From: Bacillota bacterium
GTDB taxonomy: Bacteria; Bacillota; Sulfobacillia; JAJYWN01
Length of the DNA stretch: 53,148 nucleotides
Direction: 5' to 3'
Assembly: GCA_021791495.1 (NCBI GenBank)
Contig: JAJYWN010000069.1
Coordinates: 1 to 53,148 of the forward strand
Every line of letters starts with the position of its first letter. Positions within the stretch are counted from its first letter, which is position 1. The notes under the pieces are model-generated. The model did not search any database, was not told the origin of the DNA, and was given only the letters and a program-made list of their open reading frames with translations. Made by a program: the position numbers and the translations under genes. Shown piece after piece: positions 17,250-25,787 of the stretch.

Positions 17250-18215
17250 ATGACTGAGGTCTGGGTTTCTGTGCCCTGTTCCTGTGTCTGGGCCGACCCG
17301 CTCTTGCCCGCCTCTCCCAGTGATGCCCTGGCCGCCCTCCCAGCCGAGGCGGAGAGGGTCCGCCGCGCTGGGGCGCGGTTGATCGAATTCCCGGCCGAAC
17401 TCTGTGCGGTCGACCCAGCCTATGCGGGACCGACGTTTTGGGCGGACGCGGCTCGGGTTCTGGATGGTGAGGGATTGGGCGCCACCGTCCATTTGCCATT
17501 TCTGTGGGCGGACCTGGCGGCTCTGGACCAGTCGGTCTGGGAGGGGAGCGTTCGGTCAGTGCGGCAGGCCCTGGCGGCGACGAGCCCCCTCCTTCCACAG
17601 CTGGCCGTAGTGCACCCTACCAGCTATGTCACGGAAGCGTTGGTGCGTCAGGTACCTGTGGAGCGAGCCGCCGGACTGACCATGGCCCTGGCTGGACGGC
17701 TCGTCAAGGCCCTGCGGGTTCTGGTGGAGGAGGCAATTCCGGGCGGGGAAAGGGTCGGGGACAGGCTGGCCCTGGAGAACCTGGAGGGCATTCCGATGGA
17801 CCTCTTCGTCCGGTTGGTGCACATGGCCGGGGTGAGGGCCTGTCTGGATGTGGGGCATGCGATCAGCAATGGGGACGACCCCCTGACCACTTTGCGCCTG
17901 CTGTCCTCAGCCGGCAAGCTGGCCGGAATACACCTTCACGATGCCGTCCCGCCGCCCGCGAGCGACTCGGAGGCGAACAGACTCCCGCCGCCGGCGAGCG
18001 GCCTTGTGGCGAGCAGCTTCCTGCCACCCGTCGGCCGGGCCCATCTACCCCTGGGCGAAGGCAGACTGGACCTGACCGGCCTGGCCGCGGCGCTCTCGGA
18101 GACCCGCTTTGAGGGCCCGATCGTTCTGGAGGTCGAAGGAGATCCCTATCTGGCGTTGGTTCGCTTCTTGGGCCGATGCCGGGCTGCCGACCACCTGAGG
18201 ACCGAAGCCAGGTAA
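17250..18215 (+). CDS. sugar phosphate isomerase/epimerase family TIM barrel
   Basis: A 321-residue xylose-isomerase-like TIM-barrel protein (AP endonuclease family 2 fold). It has TVHLPFLWADLAAL, VVHPTSY, LALENLEGIPMDLF, ACLDVGHAIS and LAGIHLHDAVPPP, the strand-end His, Glu and Asp residues that bind metal in this family, then HLPLGEGRLDL and PIVLEVEGDP. Near residues 230-255 a short Ala/Pro-rich repeat (PPPASDSEANRLPPPASG) is inserted between strands. The ATG at 17250 follows GGAGGG. It starts about 70 bases after the MFS gene and may be co-transcribed with it. Exact reaction unknown. Confidence 0.82.
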   Translation: MTEVWVSVPCSCVWADPLLPASPSDALAALPAEAERVRRAGARLIEFPAELCAVDPAYAGPTFWADAARVLDGEGLGATVHLPFLWADLAALDQSVWEGSVRSVRQALAATSPLLPQLAVVHPTSYVTEALVRQVPVERAAGLTMALAGRLVKALRVLVEEAIPGGERVGDRLALENLEGIPMDLFVRLVHMAGVRACLDVGHAISNGDDPLTTLRLLSSAGKLAGIHLHDAVPPPASDSEANRLPPPASGLVASSFLPPVGRAHLPLGEGRLDLTGLAAALSETRFEGPIVLEVEGDPYLALVRFLGRCRAADHLRTEAR

Positions 18216-18231
18216 CAGGGCAGTTGCCGAG

Positions 18232-18660
18232 TCACTTGCTCCAAGTGCAATGGTACCGAACGACACCTGGATACTTCTCACCCAAACACACGACCTCAAA
18301 GCGACACTGTCGATAGAACTCAGCTGCATCGTCGTCGGTCTCAGCTTCCAGGCGAGCGAAACCTTCCGCGGCGGTGAGGTGCTCAACGAGGCGCCGGCCC
18401 AAACCCTTCCGTCGATAAGGCGGTGCGACTGCTATGTGCATCAGAATCGCGGACGACTCGCCTGTCCGTTCGAACCCTACGACCCCGACTATCTGGCTGC
18501 CGTCTGTCAGCGCCAGAAGTCTCCTTGACGGCTGGGAGTAAGTTTCACCGAGGAGGCGTGAGAGGAGCTGCTCGTCGGGCTTTCCCACGGCATACGCGAG
18601 GAGCCGCTTCAGCTCAGTGAGCAGAGAGGGGGAGAGGTCTTCGTATGGAACAAGCCGCAT
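18232..18660 (-). CDS. GNAT family N-acetyltransferase, single domain
   Basis: A 142-residue acetyltransferase with ILMHIAVAPPYRRKGLGRRL (beta-4 and the acetyl-CoA loop), FARLEAETDDDAAEFYRQCRF and a final aromatic-rich strand. It is a minimal GNAT domain, different from the two-domain family at 5-8 kb. The ATG at 18660 has GAGAGGAG about 11 bases upstream. It reads against its neighbours and sits alone. Substrate unknown. Confidence 0.88.
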   Translation of the reverse strand: MRLVPYEDLSPSLLTELKRLLAYAVGKPDEQLLSRLLGETYSQPSRRLLALTDGSQIVGVVGFERTGESSAILMHIAVAPPYRRKGLGRRLVEHLTAAEGFARLEAETDDDAAEFYRQCRFEVVCLGEKYPGVVRYHCTWSK

Positions 18661-18771
18661 AACAGGTTTAACTCCTCTCGGCTTTGGTCCTGCTTTCTGG
18701 CCGCGTCAGGATTCTTCACGGCCGGTCCCCGCACCTCCTCCATGAAACGTCACTTGGCCCCTCTTGCGCTA

Positions 18772-18801
18772 TTGACAGATGATAGCACTCTCCAATATCA
18801 T
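18772..18801 (+). promoter_or_regulatory. promoter of the RHH-ABC operon
   Basis: TTGACA (18772-18777), an 18-base spacer and TATCAT (18796-18801) form a good sigma-A-type promoter. Transcription would start near 18808, only about 14 bases before the GTG start, with GGGAGGCGG inside the leader region. Confidence 0.65.
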
Positions 18802-18821
18802 ATCCTGGGAGGCGGTACCAG

Positions 18822-19253
18822 GTGGCGACCTTGCATCTGCTGGGCAAGCGCGGTGGCCATGGGCGGCTGGCAGAGATCATCACCGCCGCCAACCCGGGCG
18901 CGGAAACGCAGTCGGCCGGCGATGGGCTGGTCATCTACGGACAGCACCTCGAAATCACCAGAGCCATGGTGGAACAGGCCTTTTGGCCGAAGGGCGCTAC
19001 ATACCAGCGCAACGTCACCCGCATGTGGCGCTCCCTCCTGCTCCGGGGCGGACCCCTCCAGCAACTCACCGAAGAGAAGATCGTTTTTGCCGACTCGCCC
19101 ATCGCCGATAGGACCTATCTCCTGCGGCTGCCCCCTGAGCTAAAAGCCCAGATAGAGGAATACGCGAAGAAGATCAAGGTCTCACAGAACGATTTCATCC
19201 TCCTCGCGTTGCGCGATTTCGTCGAGTTCCTCGACGAGGAAGATAAGCGATGA
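18822..19253 (+). CDS. ribbon-helix-helix-tailed small protein, probable regulator
   Basis: A 143-residue protein of unknown family. The last 45 residues (YLLRLPPELKAQIEEYAKKI, KVSQNDFILLALRDFVEFL) have the strand-helix-turn-helix pattern of a CopG/Arc ribbon-helix-helix DNA-binding domain. The first 95 residues hold two short similar units (HLLGKRGGHGRLAEIITAAN and an ITRAMVEQAFWPKGA segment) that I cannot place. The GTG at 18822 lies nine bases after GGAGG. Its stop overlaps the start of the ABC exporter gene as ATGA, implying translational coupling. A role as the exporter's autoregulator is inferred. Confidence 0.65.
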   Translation: MATLHLLGKRGGHGRLAEIITAANPGAETQSAGDGLVIYGQHLEITRAMVEQAFWPKGATYQRNVTRMWRSLLLRGGPLQQLTEEKIVFADSPIADRTYLLRLPPELKAQIEEYAKKIKVSQNDFILLALRDFVEFLDEEDKR

Positions 19254-20893
19254 AGTCTTTTTCGCCTCTCTTGCGGCGCCATGCCGGCGCCTTCTCGGCA
19301 GCCTTAGCCGTGCTGGTGGCCCAGACCGTCCTGAACACGGTGGACCCACTGGTGCTGCGGTACACCCTTGATCAAGGCTTGGCCGGCAGGCACGCCGCCG
19401 CCGTGTGGACGGGGGTGGCGGCCTATGTCATTCTCATTGCCGCCAGGACGGGTGGGGAAACCTTGGGCATCCTGTCCGGCGCCGCGCTCCGGTCGAAGCT
19501 GGCCATGGACCTTCGCCTGAAAACCCTACGCAGCATGCTGGCAGCCGACCTCGCCCGCCTGCGAGGTCAGAAGGCCGGAGACCTGATGGCCAGGATGACC
19601 CAGGACACGCAAGTCATCGAGGACTTCCTGTCAGATACGCTCCCGCGTGCTCTCCTCGACCTCTTCACCACGATCGCCTACGCCGCGATCCTGCTGGTAC
19701 TCGACTGGCGACTGGCCCTTCCGCTCCTCGCCTTCGCCCCCATCCAGCCGCTCTTCCTGCGGGTTTTCGGCCGCGGGGTCAAGGGTGCCGCGGAGCGGCA
19801 GAAAAGGGCGGAGTCGGAGCTGTTTGCCGTCACCGGACAGGTCTGCGACGGTGCCCTCACCATCAGGGCCTTCCGGTCGGAGGAGTTTTTCCTGGGGCGG
19901 TTCCGCGCAGCCTTGGGCGATTTCACCGCAGCCCTGGCCAGGGCCCAGATGGTCGGGTTGGTGGGCCCCAGTGTCCTGGAGGTATGCATCGCCTTGGTGC
20001 AGTTCGGGGTGATAATCGGCCTCGGTTCGATGCTGGCCTTCTCGGGTCAGACCACGGTGGGGACGATCATGGCCTTCTTCATGTACTCTTTGCGCCTGGT
20101 TGGCCCGGTGGTGAGGATACCCCGGCACTTGGCGAAGCTCAAGGTTGCGGAGGTGTCGGCCGCCAGACTCGATGAGATGGTGGCCTCGGTGGCCTTCCCC
20201 AAGGCTGATACCCAAGCTGTGCAACCGGGCGTGCAGACGGCCCCGCCACCGGCCGTGTGGCCGAACCTGCAACCTGCCGTGCAAGTGAGGTCCCTGAACT
20301 ATCAATACCCAGGCCAGGAATCTCTCGCCCTCAAAGACGTCAGCCTCACCCTGGAGCATGGAGAGAAGGTTGCCCTAGTCGGCCCGAATGGTTCGGGCAA
20401 GAGTACGCTGGGTCTACTCCTGGCCGGCCTTCTTGTCCCTCCCACTGGCGGCGCCGTGACCCGGAATGAGGATGAGAGCCATCAAACCCTTTATATCTCC
20501 GGCGAACCCTTTCTCTTTCCGGGGACCATCCGGGAGAACCTGTGCCTGGGCGCCACGCTTGGAGATGAGGAACTGCTGGAAGCTATCCAGGTGGTGGGCG
20601 CTCTGGAACTGGTCACATCTCTCGACGGCGGTTTGGACGCTACGGTCTCCGAGAACGGAGCCAACTTCTCCGCCGGCGAAAGGCAGAAACTGGCTTTGGC
20701 GCGCGCGATTCTTCGCCGCCCCCACCTGTTCATCCTCGATGAAACCACTTCATCGGTGGATATCGCCTCCGAACAGGCCTTTCACCGCTGGCTCGGGGCC
20801 GAGCCATGCACGGCGCTGGTGATCAGCCATAAAGAGTCAAGTCTTCGATGGGTCCAGCGTGCTTTTCACCTCGGCCCGAACAATAGTGACTAA
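19250..20893 (+). CDS. ABC exporter, fused permease and ATPase
   Basis: Inner-membrane ABC half-exporter of 547 residues. The N-terminal membrane domain includes the coupling region RSEEFFLGRFRAAL. The ATPase has Walker A GPNGSGKST near residue 378, signature FSAGERQ near 474, Walker B LFILDETTSSVD near 496 and switch histidine VISHKES near 525. It is somewhat short, with a compact loop between Walker A and Q-loop. The glutamate after Walker B is kept, so it should hydrolyse ATP. It starts inside the stop of the RHH-tailed gene. Substrate unknown; it is not a close copy of the exporter at 11389. Confidence 0.92.
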   Translation: MKSFSPLLRRHAGAFSAALAVLVAQTVLNTVDPLVLRYTLDQGLAGRHAAAVWTGVAAYVILIAARTGGETLGILSGAALRSKLAMDLRLKTLRSMLAADLARLRGQKAGDLMARMTQDTQVIEDFLSDTLPRALLDLFTTIAYAAILLVLDWRLALPLLAFAPIQPLFLRVFGRGVKGAAERQKRAESELFAVTGQVCDGALTIRAFRSEEFFLGRFRAALGDFTAALARAQMVGLVGPSVLEVCIALVQFGVIIGLGSMLAFSGQTTVGTIMAFFMYSLRLVGPVVRIPRHLAKLKVAEVSAARLDEMVASVAFPKADTQAVQPGVQTAPPPAVWPNLQPAVQVRSLNYQYPGQESLALKDVSLTLEHGEKVALVGPNGSGKSTLGLLLAGLLVPPTGGAVTRNEDESHQTLYISGEPFLFPGTIRENLCLGATLGDEELLEAIQVVGALELVTSLDGGLDATVSENGANFSAGERQKLALARAILRRPHLFILDETTSSVDIASEQAFHRWLGAEPCTALVISHKESSLRWVQRAFHLGPNNSD

Positions 20894-20904
20894 CCAAGAT
20901 ATGG

Positions 20905-20940
20905 TTCGCATTACGAATGGTTTGGCAAACGTGATATAAT
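20905..20940 (+). promoter_or_regulatory. promoter/operator of MFS copy 2
   Basis: TTCG-CATTA-CGAA (20905-20917), then a perfect GTTTG-G-CAAAC palindrome (20920-20930) and a consensus TATAAT (20935-20940). It aligns without gaps with 15757-15792. As there, no -35 hexamer is visible at 16-18 bases, and inverted repeats fill that space. A shared transcription factor is inferred. Confidence 0.6.
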
Positions 20941-21020
20941 CGGAGTCGGGTACATCGTTGCCGCAGCTAATTATCGCTTGCGGCAGCCTTGCCTTTCGGA
21001 CGGAGGGCCCTGACTCAGAC

Positions 21021-22403
21021 ATGGGAGCTTTGCACGAACTCAGTCACACGGCCGGCATCCCTTTGGACGGATCGCCGGTTTCCGCGCCGGGTGCGTCGGC
21101 CGCGCCCGACAACGGTCGCGGCGGACGTTCCTTGGTGGAAGCTATCGGCGGCGCCATGCAGGCGTTCACAAGCCGGACTTTCGGCTCCCTGGCCGCTCCG
21201 GACTATCGCATGCTGTGGCTGGGACTCATGGGCACCTGGATGGCCATGCAGTTGCAGCAGACTGCTCGCGGCTACCTCGCCTATCAGTTGACCGCTTCTC
21301 CGCTGGCCCTCGGCTTGGTGACCCTTTCCATGGGCATTCCACGCATGGTCCTGTCGCCACTGGGTGGCGTCTTGGCCGACCGCATGCCGAAAAGAGACTT
21401 GGTGGCCCTCACTCAAGTGGCCAACGCCGTCATTGCCTTCGCCGCCGTGGCCCTTATTCAGACCGGGTGGATCAATATCACTTGGCTCATCATTCTAGGA
21501 TTCATTCAGGGCACCGCCTTCGCGCTGAACATGCCGGTGCGCCAAGCGTACATTCCGGAGACCGTCGGGACGGGGCCAGGGATGGGCGACCGCCTGGCGA
21601 ACGCCATCGCCCTGAACAATGCCGGGATGAACATGATGCGCATTTTTGGCCCTTCGATCGCCGGCGTTCTGATCGGTCTGGCCTTCTTCGGCGTCAAGGG
21701 CGTCTTCGCCCTCATTGCCTTGTTCTACCTAGCCGCCGCGTTCACTGTTTCCCACATCAAAGTACGCGGCATGCCGGTATCCGGCAAGAAAAGGGCCGTC
21801 GGCAAGGACCTGGCCACCGGCTGGCGCGAGATCGCGAAGAACCATAAGGTGGCGGCCTTGATGAGCCTCGGGTTCATCCCCCTGGCCATCGGGATGCCTT
21901 ACGAGAACCTCATGCCGGTGTTCGCCGTCAGCATCTTGAAGACCGGGGCGCTGGGGCTGGGAGAGCTTCTGACCACGACCGGGGTGGGTGGCCTCATCGG
22001 CACCCTGCTCATCGCCTACCTGGCGAAATACCCGCGAAAGACCACCCTGCAGCTGATGTTTGGGGTTGTTTTTGGCGCCAGCCTGATCTCTTTCGCCCTT
22101 TTCGCGCGGATGCACTGGTTGCTCCTGGTCTACCCCTTCGTCTTCCTGGCCGGCCTGGCCGGAGGGGCATACATGGCCATCAACAGCACCCTGATCATGA
22201 CCAACATCGATCCTGCGGTGTACGGCCGTGTGATGGGCGTCTACATGGTCATCCAGTCCATCCGCCCGGTAAGCGTCCTACCCGTCTCGGCTCTGGCGGA
22301 GAAGTTCGGCACCGACGTGGTGGTGGCGGGGGCAGGAGCGGTCGTCATGCTCTTCGTCTTGGGCGTGGCGACGCTGTACCCGGAGTACCGCCAGATCCGC
22401 TAG
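21021..22403 (+). CDS. MFS exporter (MFS_3/EntS-like), copy 2
   Basis: A 460-residue inner-membrane exporter, paralogue of the gene at 15800. The two are alike from SRTFGSLA through PDYRMLWLG, GGVLADRMPKRDL and NAIALNNAGMNMMRI to the common end LYPEYRQIR; the N-terminal 50 residues differ. I prefer the ATG at 21021 because it equalises the two proteins; a TTG at 20958, near a GGAGTC, is possible and would add 21 residues. The duplication includes the promoter. Differences in the tail and loops suggest distinct substrates or regulation, but this is inference. Confidence 0.9.
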   Translation: MGALHELSHTAGIPLDGSPVSAPGASAAPDNGRGGRSLVEAIGGAMQAFTSRTFGSLAAPDYRMLWLGLMGTWMAMQLQQTARGYLAYQLTASPLALGLVTLSMGIPRMVLSPLGGVLADRMPKRDLVALTQVANAVIAFAAVALIQTGWINITWLIILGFIQGTAFALNMPVRQAYIPETVGTGPGMGDRLANAIALNNAGMNMMRIFGPSIAGVLIGLAFFGVKGVFALIALFYLAAAFTVSHIKVRGMPVSGKKRAVGKDLATGWREIAKNHKVAALMSLGFIPLAIGMPYENLMPVFAVSILKTGALGLGELLTTTGVGGLIGTLLIAYLAKYPRKTTLQLMFGVVFGASLISFALFARMHWLLLVYPFVFLAGLAGGAYMAINSTLIMTNIDPAVYGRVMGVYMVIQSIRPVSVLPVSALAEKFGTDVVVAGAGAVVMLFVLGVATLYPEYRQIR

Positions 22404-22506
22404 GCCATCCAGGCCCCCCCCCGGCAGACCTCCTTACCCCAGTCCCGAGCATGCGCGGCAAGGTTTCTTTTCCGCCGCCGGGGGCCCTCTCAAGGGGGGC
22501 CGCCAA

Positions 22507-22956
22507 GTGGCCTTGTCCTTCGTCCCAGTGTCCGCCGAGGTTCTTCCGCCGGGCAACCCGGTCAAAATGTTGAAGGAAGTAGATGCCGTCGTTCTCGGAG
22601 ACATGGGCAGCGGCAGGCAGGTGAAAGTGCGCTTGTTCGTTGAGACGAAGGTGACTGACCCGCTGGCCCAAGGCCCGGTCCATGGTTTTCTGGACGATGG
22701 CGGTGGCGCTTCCTTCGACCTCGGCGTCGTCGGGAACTATGGCTTTGGCGGCGTCACCGTCCGTAGCAGGGATGTAAATGGTGACGGGCAGCATGAACTG
22801 GAGATCACCGGTGGTATGGGTTCTACATACGGGGAGAGAAGGATCTACCGGTACAAAGCCGACAGGCTCCAGATAACCCTAGTCATTGTCCGGTCGTCGC
22901 TCCGTCGTGCTGGTCACCGCCCGGTTCCAGCTCGAAAGATGTGTACCCCCCGGTGA
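22507..22956 (+). CDS. hypothetical protein with FG-GAP-like repeat
   Basis: A 149-residue frame opened by a GTG seven bases after AAGGGGGG. It contains a beta-rich domain with DAVVLGDMGSGRQVKVRLFV and a calcium-loop-like DVNGDGQHELEITGG, the DxNxDG pattern of FG-GAP/VCBS repeats. The C-terminal 30 residues read into the convergent phosphatase gene and look like read-through, so the original protein was probably longer and is truncated here. There is no signal peptide, although such domains are usually extracytoplasmic. It may be a remnant. Confidence 0.45.
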   Translation: MALSFVPVSAEVLPPGNPVKMLKEVDAVVLGDMGSGRQVKVRLFVETKVTDPLAQGPVHGFLDDGGGASFDLGVVGNYGFGGVTVRSRDVNGDGQHELEITGGMGSTYGERRIYRYKADRLQITLVIVRSSLRRAGHRPVPARKMCTPR

Positions 22957-23452
22957 GCAGTTGCTCTCCTGTAAGCCCGCTGATCACGACTCCATGGCAC
23001 ACGACGATCACGGCTTGCTCACGCTGGTACCGGCGGAGGACCGCCAGCACCCGACGGCGCACGCTCGAAAGGGGCTCCCAGCACCGGCTCTCTCCGGAAG
23101 GCCACTCGCCTCCGCGGCTATCCATCTCGGCGGCGGCCTTAAGCACGAAATCGAAGCTATCGAAGTCCTGGTTCAGGTGTGGCAGCCACTCGTGGAGGTC
23201 GTACTCCACTTCAAAGGGGAGGTCCAGCGCGCGACTGAGGATGGCCGCGGTGTGCAGGGCCCGGGTCATCGGAGAAGCCACGATGAGCCCGGCATTCATT
23301 TCACCACGCAGGCGTTCGGCCGCCTGCCGGACTTCTTCCACGCCCTGAGGCGACAGGGGCACCCAGTCCCTCGTGCCACCCCGCAGTCGACGCTGGTCGG
23401 CAAGATTCCAATCGGGACTACCGTGACGGACTAAGATGAACCGCGCGTTCAT
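22883..23452 (-). CDS. histidine phosphatase family protein
   Basis: A 189-residue phosphoglycerate-mutase-like phosphatase. The catalytic RHG motif is in FILVRHGSPDWN at residues 4-15, the acid/base region follows, and the second catalytic histidine is in VIVVCHGVVISGL. I chose the ATG at 23452, which overlaps the stop of the preceding gene as ATGA; the frame is open further upstream only as a shadow of that gene. It is the last gene of a MarR-led operon. Substrate unknown; members act on phosphosugars, nucleotides or cobalamin precursors. Confidence 0.85.
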   Translation of the reverse strand: MNARFILVRHGSPDWNLADQRRLRGGTRDWVPLSPQGVEEVRQAAERLRGEMNAGLIVASPMTRALHTAAILSRALDLPFEVEYDLHEWLPHLNQDFDSFDFVLKAAAEMDSRGGEWPSGESRCWEPLSSVRRRVLAVLRRYQREQAVIVVCHGVVISGLTGEQLLTGGYTSFELEPGGDQHDGATTGQ

Positions 23453-23871
23453 CTGATCTCGAACCATTTCTTCTCCAGGCTGTGGTAATAGTTGCCCTGG
23501 TGGGCCCGGAAGTGAAGGATGGAGTAGTCGGGATCGTCGGGCCCCAGGGGGTAATACCGCGTCCACCAGTCCTGCCAGAAGCGGGACTTAACGGCCGGGT
23601 CCTGGACGATTTCCATGTCTCCGATAAGCATGAGGCCTTCCACTTTCTCGAAGTCGACGAAGTAGAGACAGGCCCGTCCATCCTGGCCAAATTGGGCCAC
23701 GCGCCTGGAAGACGTGTTAGTGCTGAAAAAGAAGTCCTTCAGGCCATGGTTCTCGACGCGAAACATGCCCTTGATGTTTGGGTAACCGCCTTCACCGATC
23801 GAGCCCACCAGCGCGCTGCGGTTACGGCCCACCAGGGCCCGCGCGCCCTCCAGCACTTGCTCCAGTTCCAT
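23449..23871 (-). CDS. pyridoxamine 5'-phosphate oxidase-like flavin protein
   Basis: A 140-residue split-barrel protein of the general stress protein 26/PNPOx-like family, likely binding FMN or a similar cofactor. Visible pieces are ALVGSIGEGGYPNIKGMF, FFFSTNTSSRRVAQFGQD, ACLYFVDFEKVEGLMLIG and a tail with FWQDWWTRYYPLGPDDPDYS typical of this group. GGGAGG precedes the ATG at 23871. It lies between marR (21-base gap) and the phosphatase gene (4-base overlap). A redox or detoxifying reaction is likely, but the substrate is not known. Confidence 0.85.
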   Translation of the reverse strand: MELEQVLEGARALVGRNRSALVGSIGEGGYPNIKGMFRVENHGLKDFFFSTNTSSRRVAQFGQDGRACLYFVDFEKVEGLMLIGDMEIVQDPAVKSRFWQDWWTRYYPLGPDDPDYSILHFRAHQGNYYHSLEKKWFEIR

Positions 23872-23892
23872 TCCTGAATCCTCCCGTTCGTG

Positions 23893-24357
23893 CTAGATCC
23901 GTTTGTTCGCGCTCGCTTCTCCCGCGAGGTTCCTCAAGATCCGTTCCAGGTAACTCTCGAACGCGTCGATCTCCGCCCCGGCGAACCCTTGGTAGAAAAG
24001 GTCCGTCATCTCGCCCGAGACCTCGTCGTACGACCGGCGGAGGGCATGGTGGGTCTCGGTCAGGCGTACAATCTGCTTACGCCGGTCGGTAGCGGAGGCC
24101 TCGCGCGCCAAATGCCCAGCTCTCTCCAGGTTATCGAGCATGCGCGTCAGGGTCGAAGGCCCCAGCCCCGTCCGCCTGGCCAAGGTCTCGATGGGCACAC
24201 CGTCCTCCTGCCACAAGGCGAACAGAATGCGACCCTGAGCGGGGTTGAGGTCGTGGATACCATGCTCCTTCAGCTTCCGGGCGAAGACGCGGCCGGCAAG
24301 TTGGTGCACCTTGGAGATAAGAAAACCGCCTTTGCGAAGCGCTGCCGCCACCGTCAC
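23893..24357 (-). CDS. MarR family transcriptional regulator
   Basis: A 154-residue winged-helix dimeric regulator. It reads LNPAQGRILFALWQEDGVPI, ETLARRTGLGPSTLTRMLDNLERAG (recognition helix) and ATDRRKQIVRLTETHHAL (wing). The GTG at 24357 follows AGGAGGTGACCG. It heads the operon with the flavin protein and phosphatase genes. Its promoter contains an imperfect palindrome over the -10 box, so autorepression relieved by a small phenolic or oxidant ligand is the likely scheme, as in the family. Confidence 0.93.
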   Translation of the reverse strand: MTVAAALRKGGFLISKVHQLAGRVFARKLKEHGIHDLNPAQGRILFALWQEDGVPIETLARRTGLGPSTLTRMLDNLERAGHLAREASATDRRKQIVRLTETHHALRRSYDEVSGEMTDLFYQGFAGAEIDAFESYLERILRNLAGEASANKRI

Positions 24358-24390
24358 CGGTCACCTCCTGTCGGATACATTCTTGGTAAT

Positions 24391-24419
24391 ACAATAGTAC
24401 GCTATACAAGTAATGTCAA
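24391..24419 (-). promoter_or_regulatory. promoter and probable MarR operator
   Basis: On the minus strand TTGACA (24414-24419), a 17-base spacer and TATTGT (24391-24396). The imperfect palindrome TGTATAG-CGTA-CTATTGT spans the spacer and the -10 box, the usual position for a MarR repressor site. Confidence 0.65.
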
Positions 24420-24477
24420 GGGGCGAGCCCCCATCTCTAACACGGCAAGGCAGGGGATAGGGAAGAGGGAACGAAGA

Positions 24478-25090
24478 AAACCTCCTCCCCGAGCGGGAGG
24501 GGGTTCCAGGTTGTTGACAAACATGGACAACTGACCCCTGAGTGCCATCCCATCCGCGGTTTATGCCGAGACACGGCAGAAACCACGGGTGGAGTAAATC
24601 CCAGATACCTTTGGCGAATGGACAGGGTATCTTGGGTTTACCCCCCTTCTCGGAACCATACCCCAGGGGGGTATCGGAGAGCCCTTTCGGACCTCGCCGC
24701 CAAGTGTCGGGACCGACCCGTGCCCCGTCGGAATCCACCGTCCCTCGGACTGTCTTGCTATCCAGTAACGCAAATGTGGACCAGTGCGCCCTAGCAGCGG
24801 AAAGGAGACCACGGCCGCGTGATCCTCTCCTCGATAGACCTGGCGCCTCCTCGTGAAGGCCGGCACAATGGCTTGGGGTAAACCCAAGATACCTTGTTGG
24901 TCTCGGAAAAGTATCCCGAATTGACTCCCACGACCCCAGGGCGGCGGATACCCCCCCACCCCCCGATACGTACTACACGCGCACCTTCTGGGCCGCTGCA
25001 GACGCTGTTCAGATGAGGTGGTTTGCGCTTGGCGAACCTCTTTGTCAACAAGCTGAAACCCCCTCCCTGAGCGGGAGGGAGTTTCAGCCA
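24478..25090 (+). mobile_element. structured palindromic insertion, copy B, with hairpin ends
   Basis: This fills the gap between marR and ribU. The core (about 24541-24990) shares with copies A and C the 18-base arms GTATCTTGGGTTTACCCC (24627-24644) and complement (24875-24892), the ATACCCC/GGGGTAT hairpin, and the right flank from TTGGTCTCGGAAAAGTATCC to GGCGGATACCCCCC. The middle has diverged. The core is enclosed by two inverted hairpins of about 45 bases: CCTCCCCGAGCGGGAGG at 24483-24500 ending in TTGTTGACAAAC, and TTTGTCAACAAGCTGAAACC followed by CCTCCCTGAGCGGGAGG near 25068. I see no gene inside. Bases 25091-25154 carry nothing recognisable. Confidence 0.75.
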
Positions 25091-25154
25091 TCGCGCTGGT
25101 TTGCCTTGAACTAAGCCTTGAACTCCGGTCGCTGATCGGTCCCTTACTGAGCCG

Positions 25155-25751
25155 TTACTGAGCCCGGCGGGGATTTAGTCTCACCGACGCAGGCACAGCC
25201 GCCTCGAACATGTGCGCCGGGAGCCGGCGGGCGATCAGGACCATGACGACCGAGCTGATGAACCCTTTAACGATATTGAAGGGAATAATCGAAGCCACCA
25301 GGAGCTTGGTCGCGGCGCCGCCGGCCAGGCCGTAAGCGGGGAAGAAGAAGTAGTAGTTCGCGGCGACCATCACGGCGGTGGTGCTCAGAATCCCGACCGT
25401 AAGCGCCACGATCTGAGAGACCCCGCGCCGGGCCAAGAAAGCGAAAGGCACGACCAGAGCCAAACCGGCGACGAGATTGGCGGCGGAGCCGATCCAGCCC
25501 GACGCGCCTTTGCCGGAGAGGAAGAACAGGACGTTCTTCACAACCTCCGCCCAAGCTGCCCCGGCCGGGCCGAGGAGGGTGCCGGTGAGCAGGGCGGGCA
25601 CGTCACCGGCGTCATACTTCAGGAAATCGGGGAAGAGCGGTAGCATGATCTCGAACAGCATCAGCACGAAGCCGATGGCGCCGAGGGCCGCCGGAAGGAC
25701 GATGCGGCGGACCTTTGTCCTGTTGTTGTGACTAGAGTTCGGGCCGTTCAT
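25155..25751 (-). CDS. ribU: riboflavin ECF transporter substrate-binding subunit RibU
   Basis: Membrane S-component of an energy-coupling factor transporter that imports riboflavin, 198 residues with about six membrane helices. It includes VLPAALGAIGFVLMLFEIML, FPDFLKYDAGDVPALLTGTL (the conserved family stretch) and WAEVVKNVLFFL. The ATG at 25751 follows GGAGGAACC. The FMN riboswitch upstream confirms the vitamin. The shared energising module (EcfA, EcfA', EcfT) is not in this window. Confidence 0.93.
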   Translation of the reverse strand: MNGPNSSHNNRTKVRRIVLPAALGAIGFVLMLFEIMLPLFPDFLKYDAGDVPALLTGTLLGPAGAAWAEVVKNVLFFLSGKGASGWIGSAANLVAGLALVVPFAFLARRGVSQIVALTVGILSTTAVMVAANYYFFFPAYGLAGGAATKLLVASIIPFNIVKGFISSVVMVLIARRLPAHMFEAAVPASVRLNPRRAQ

Positions 25752-25787
25752 GGTTCCTCCAACACCCTTTCGTATAAAAACGATTAA

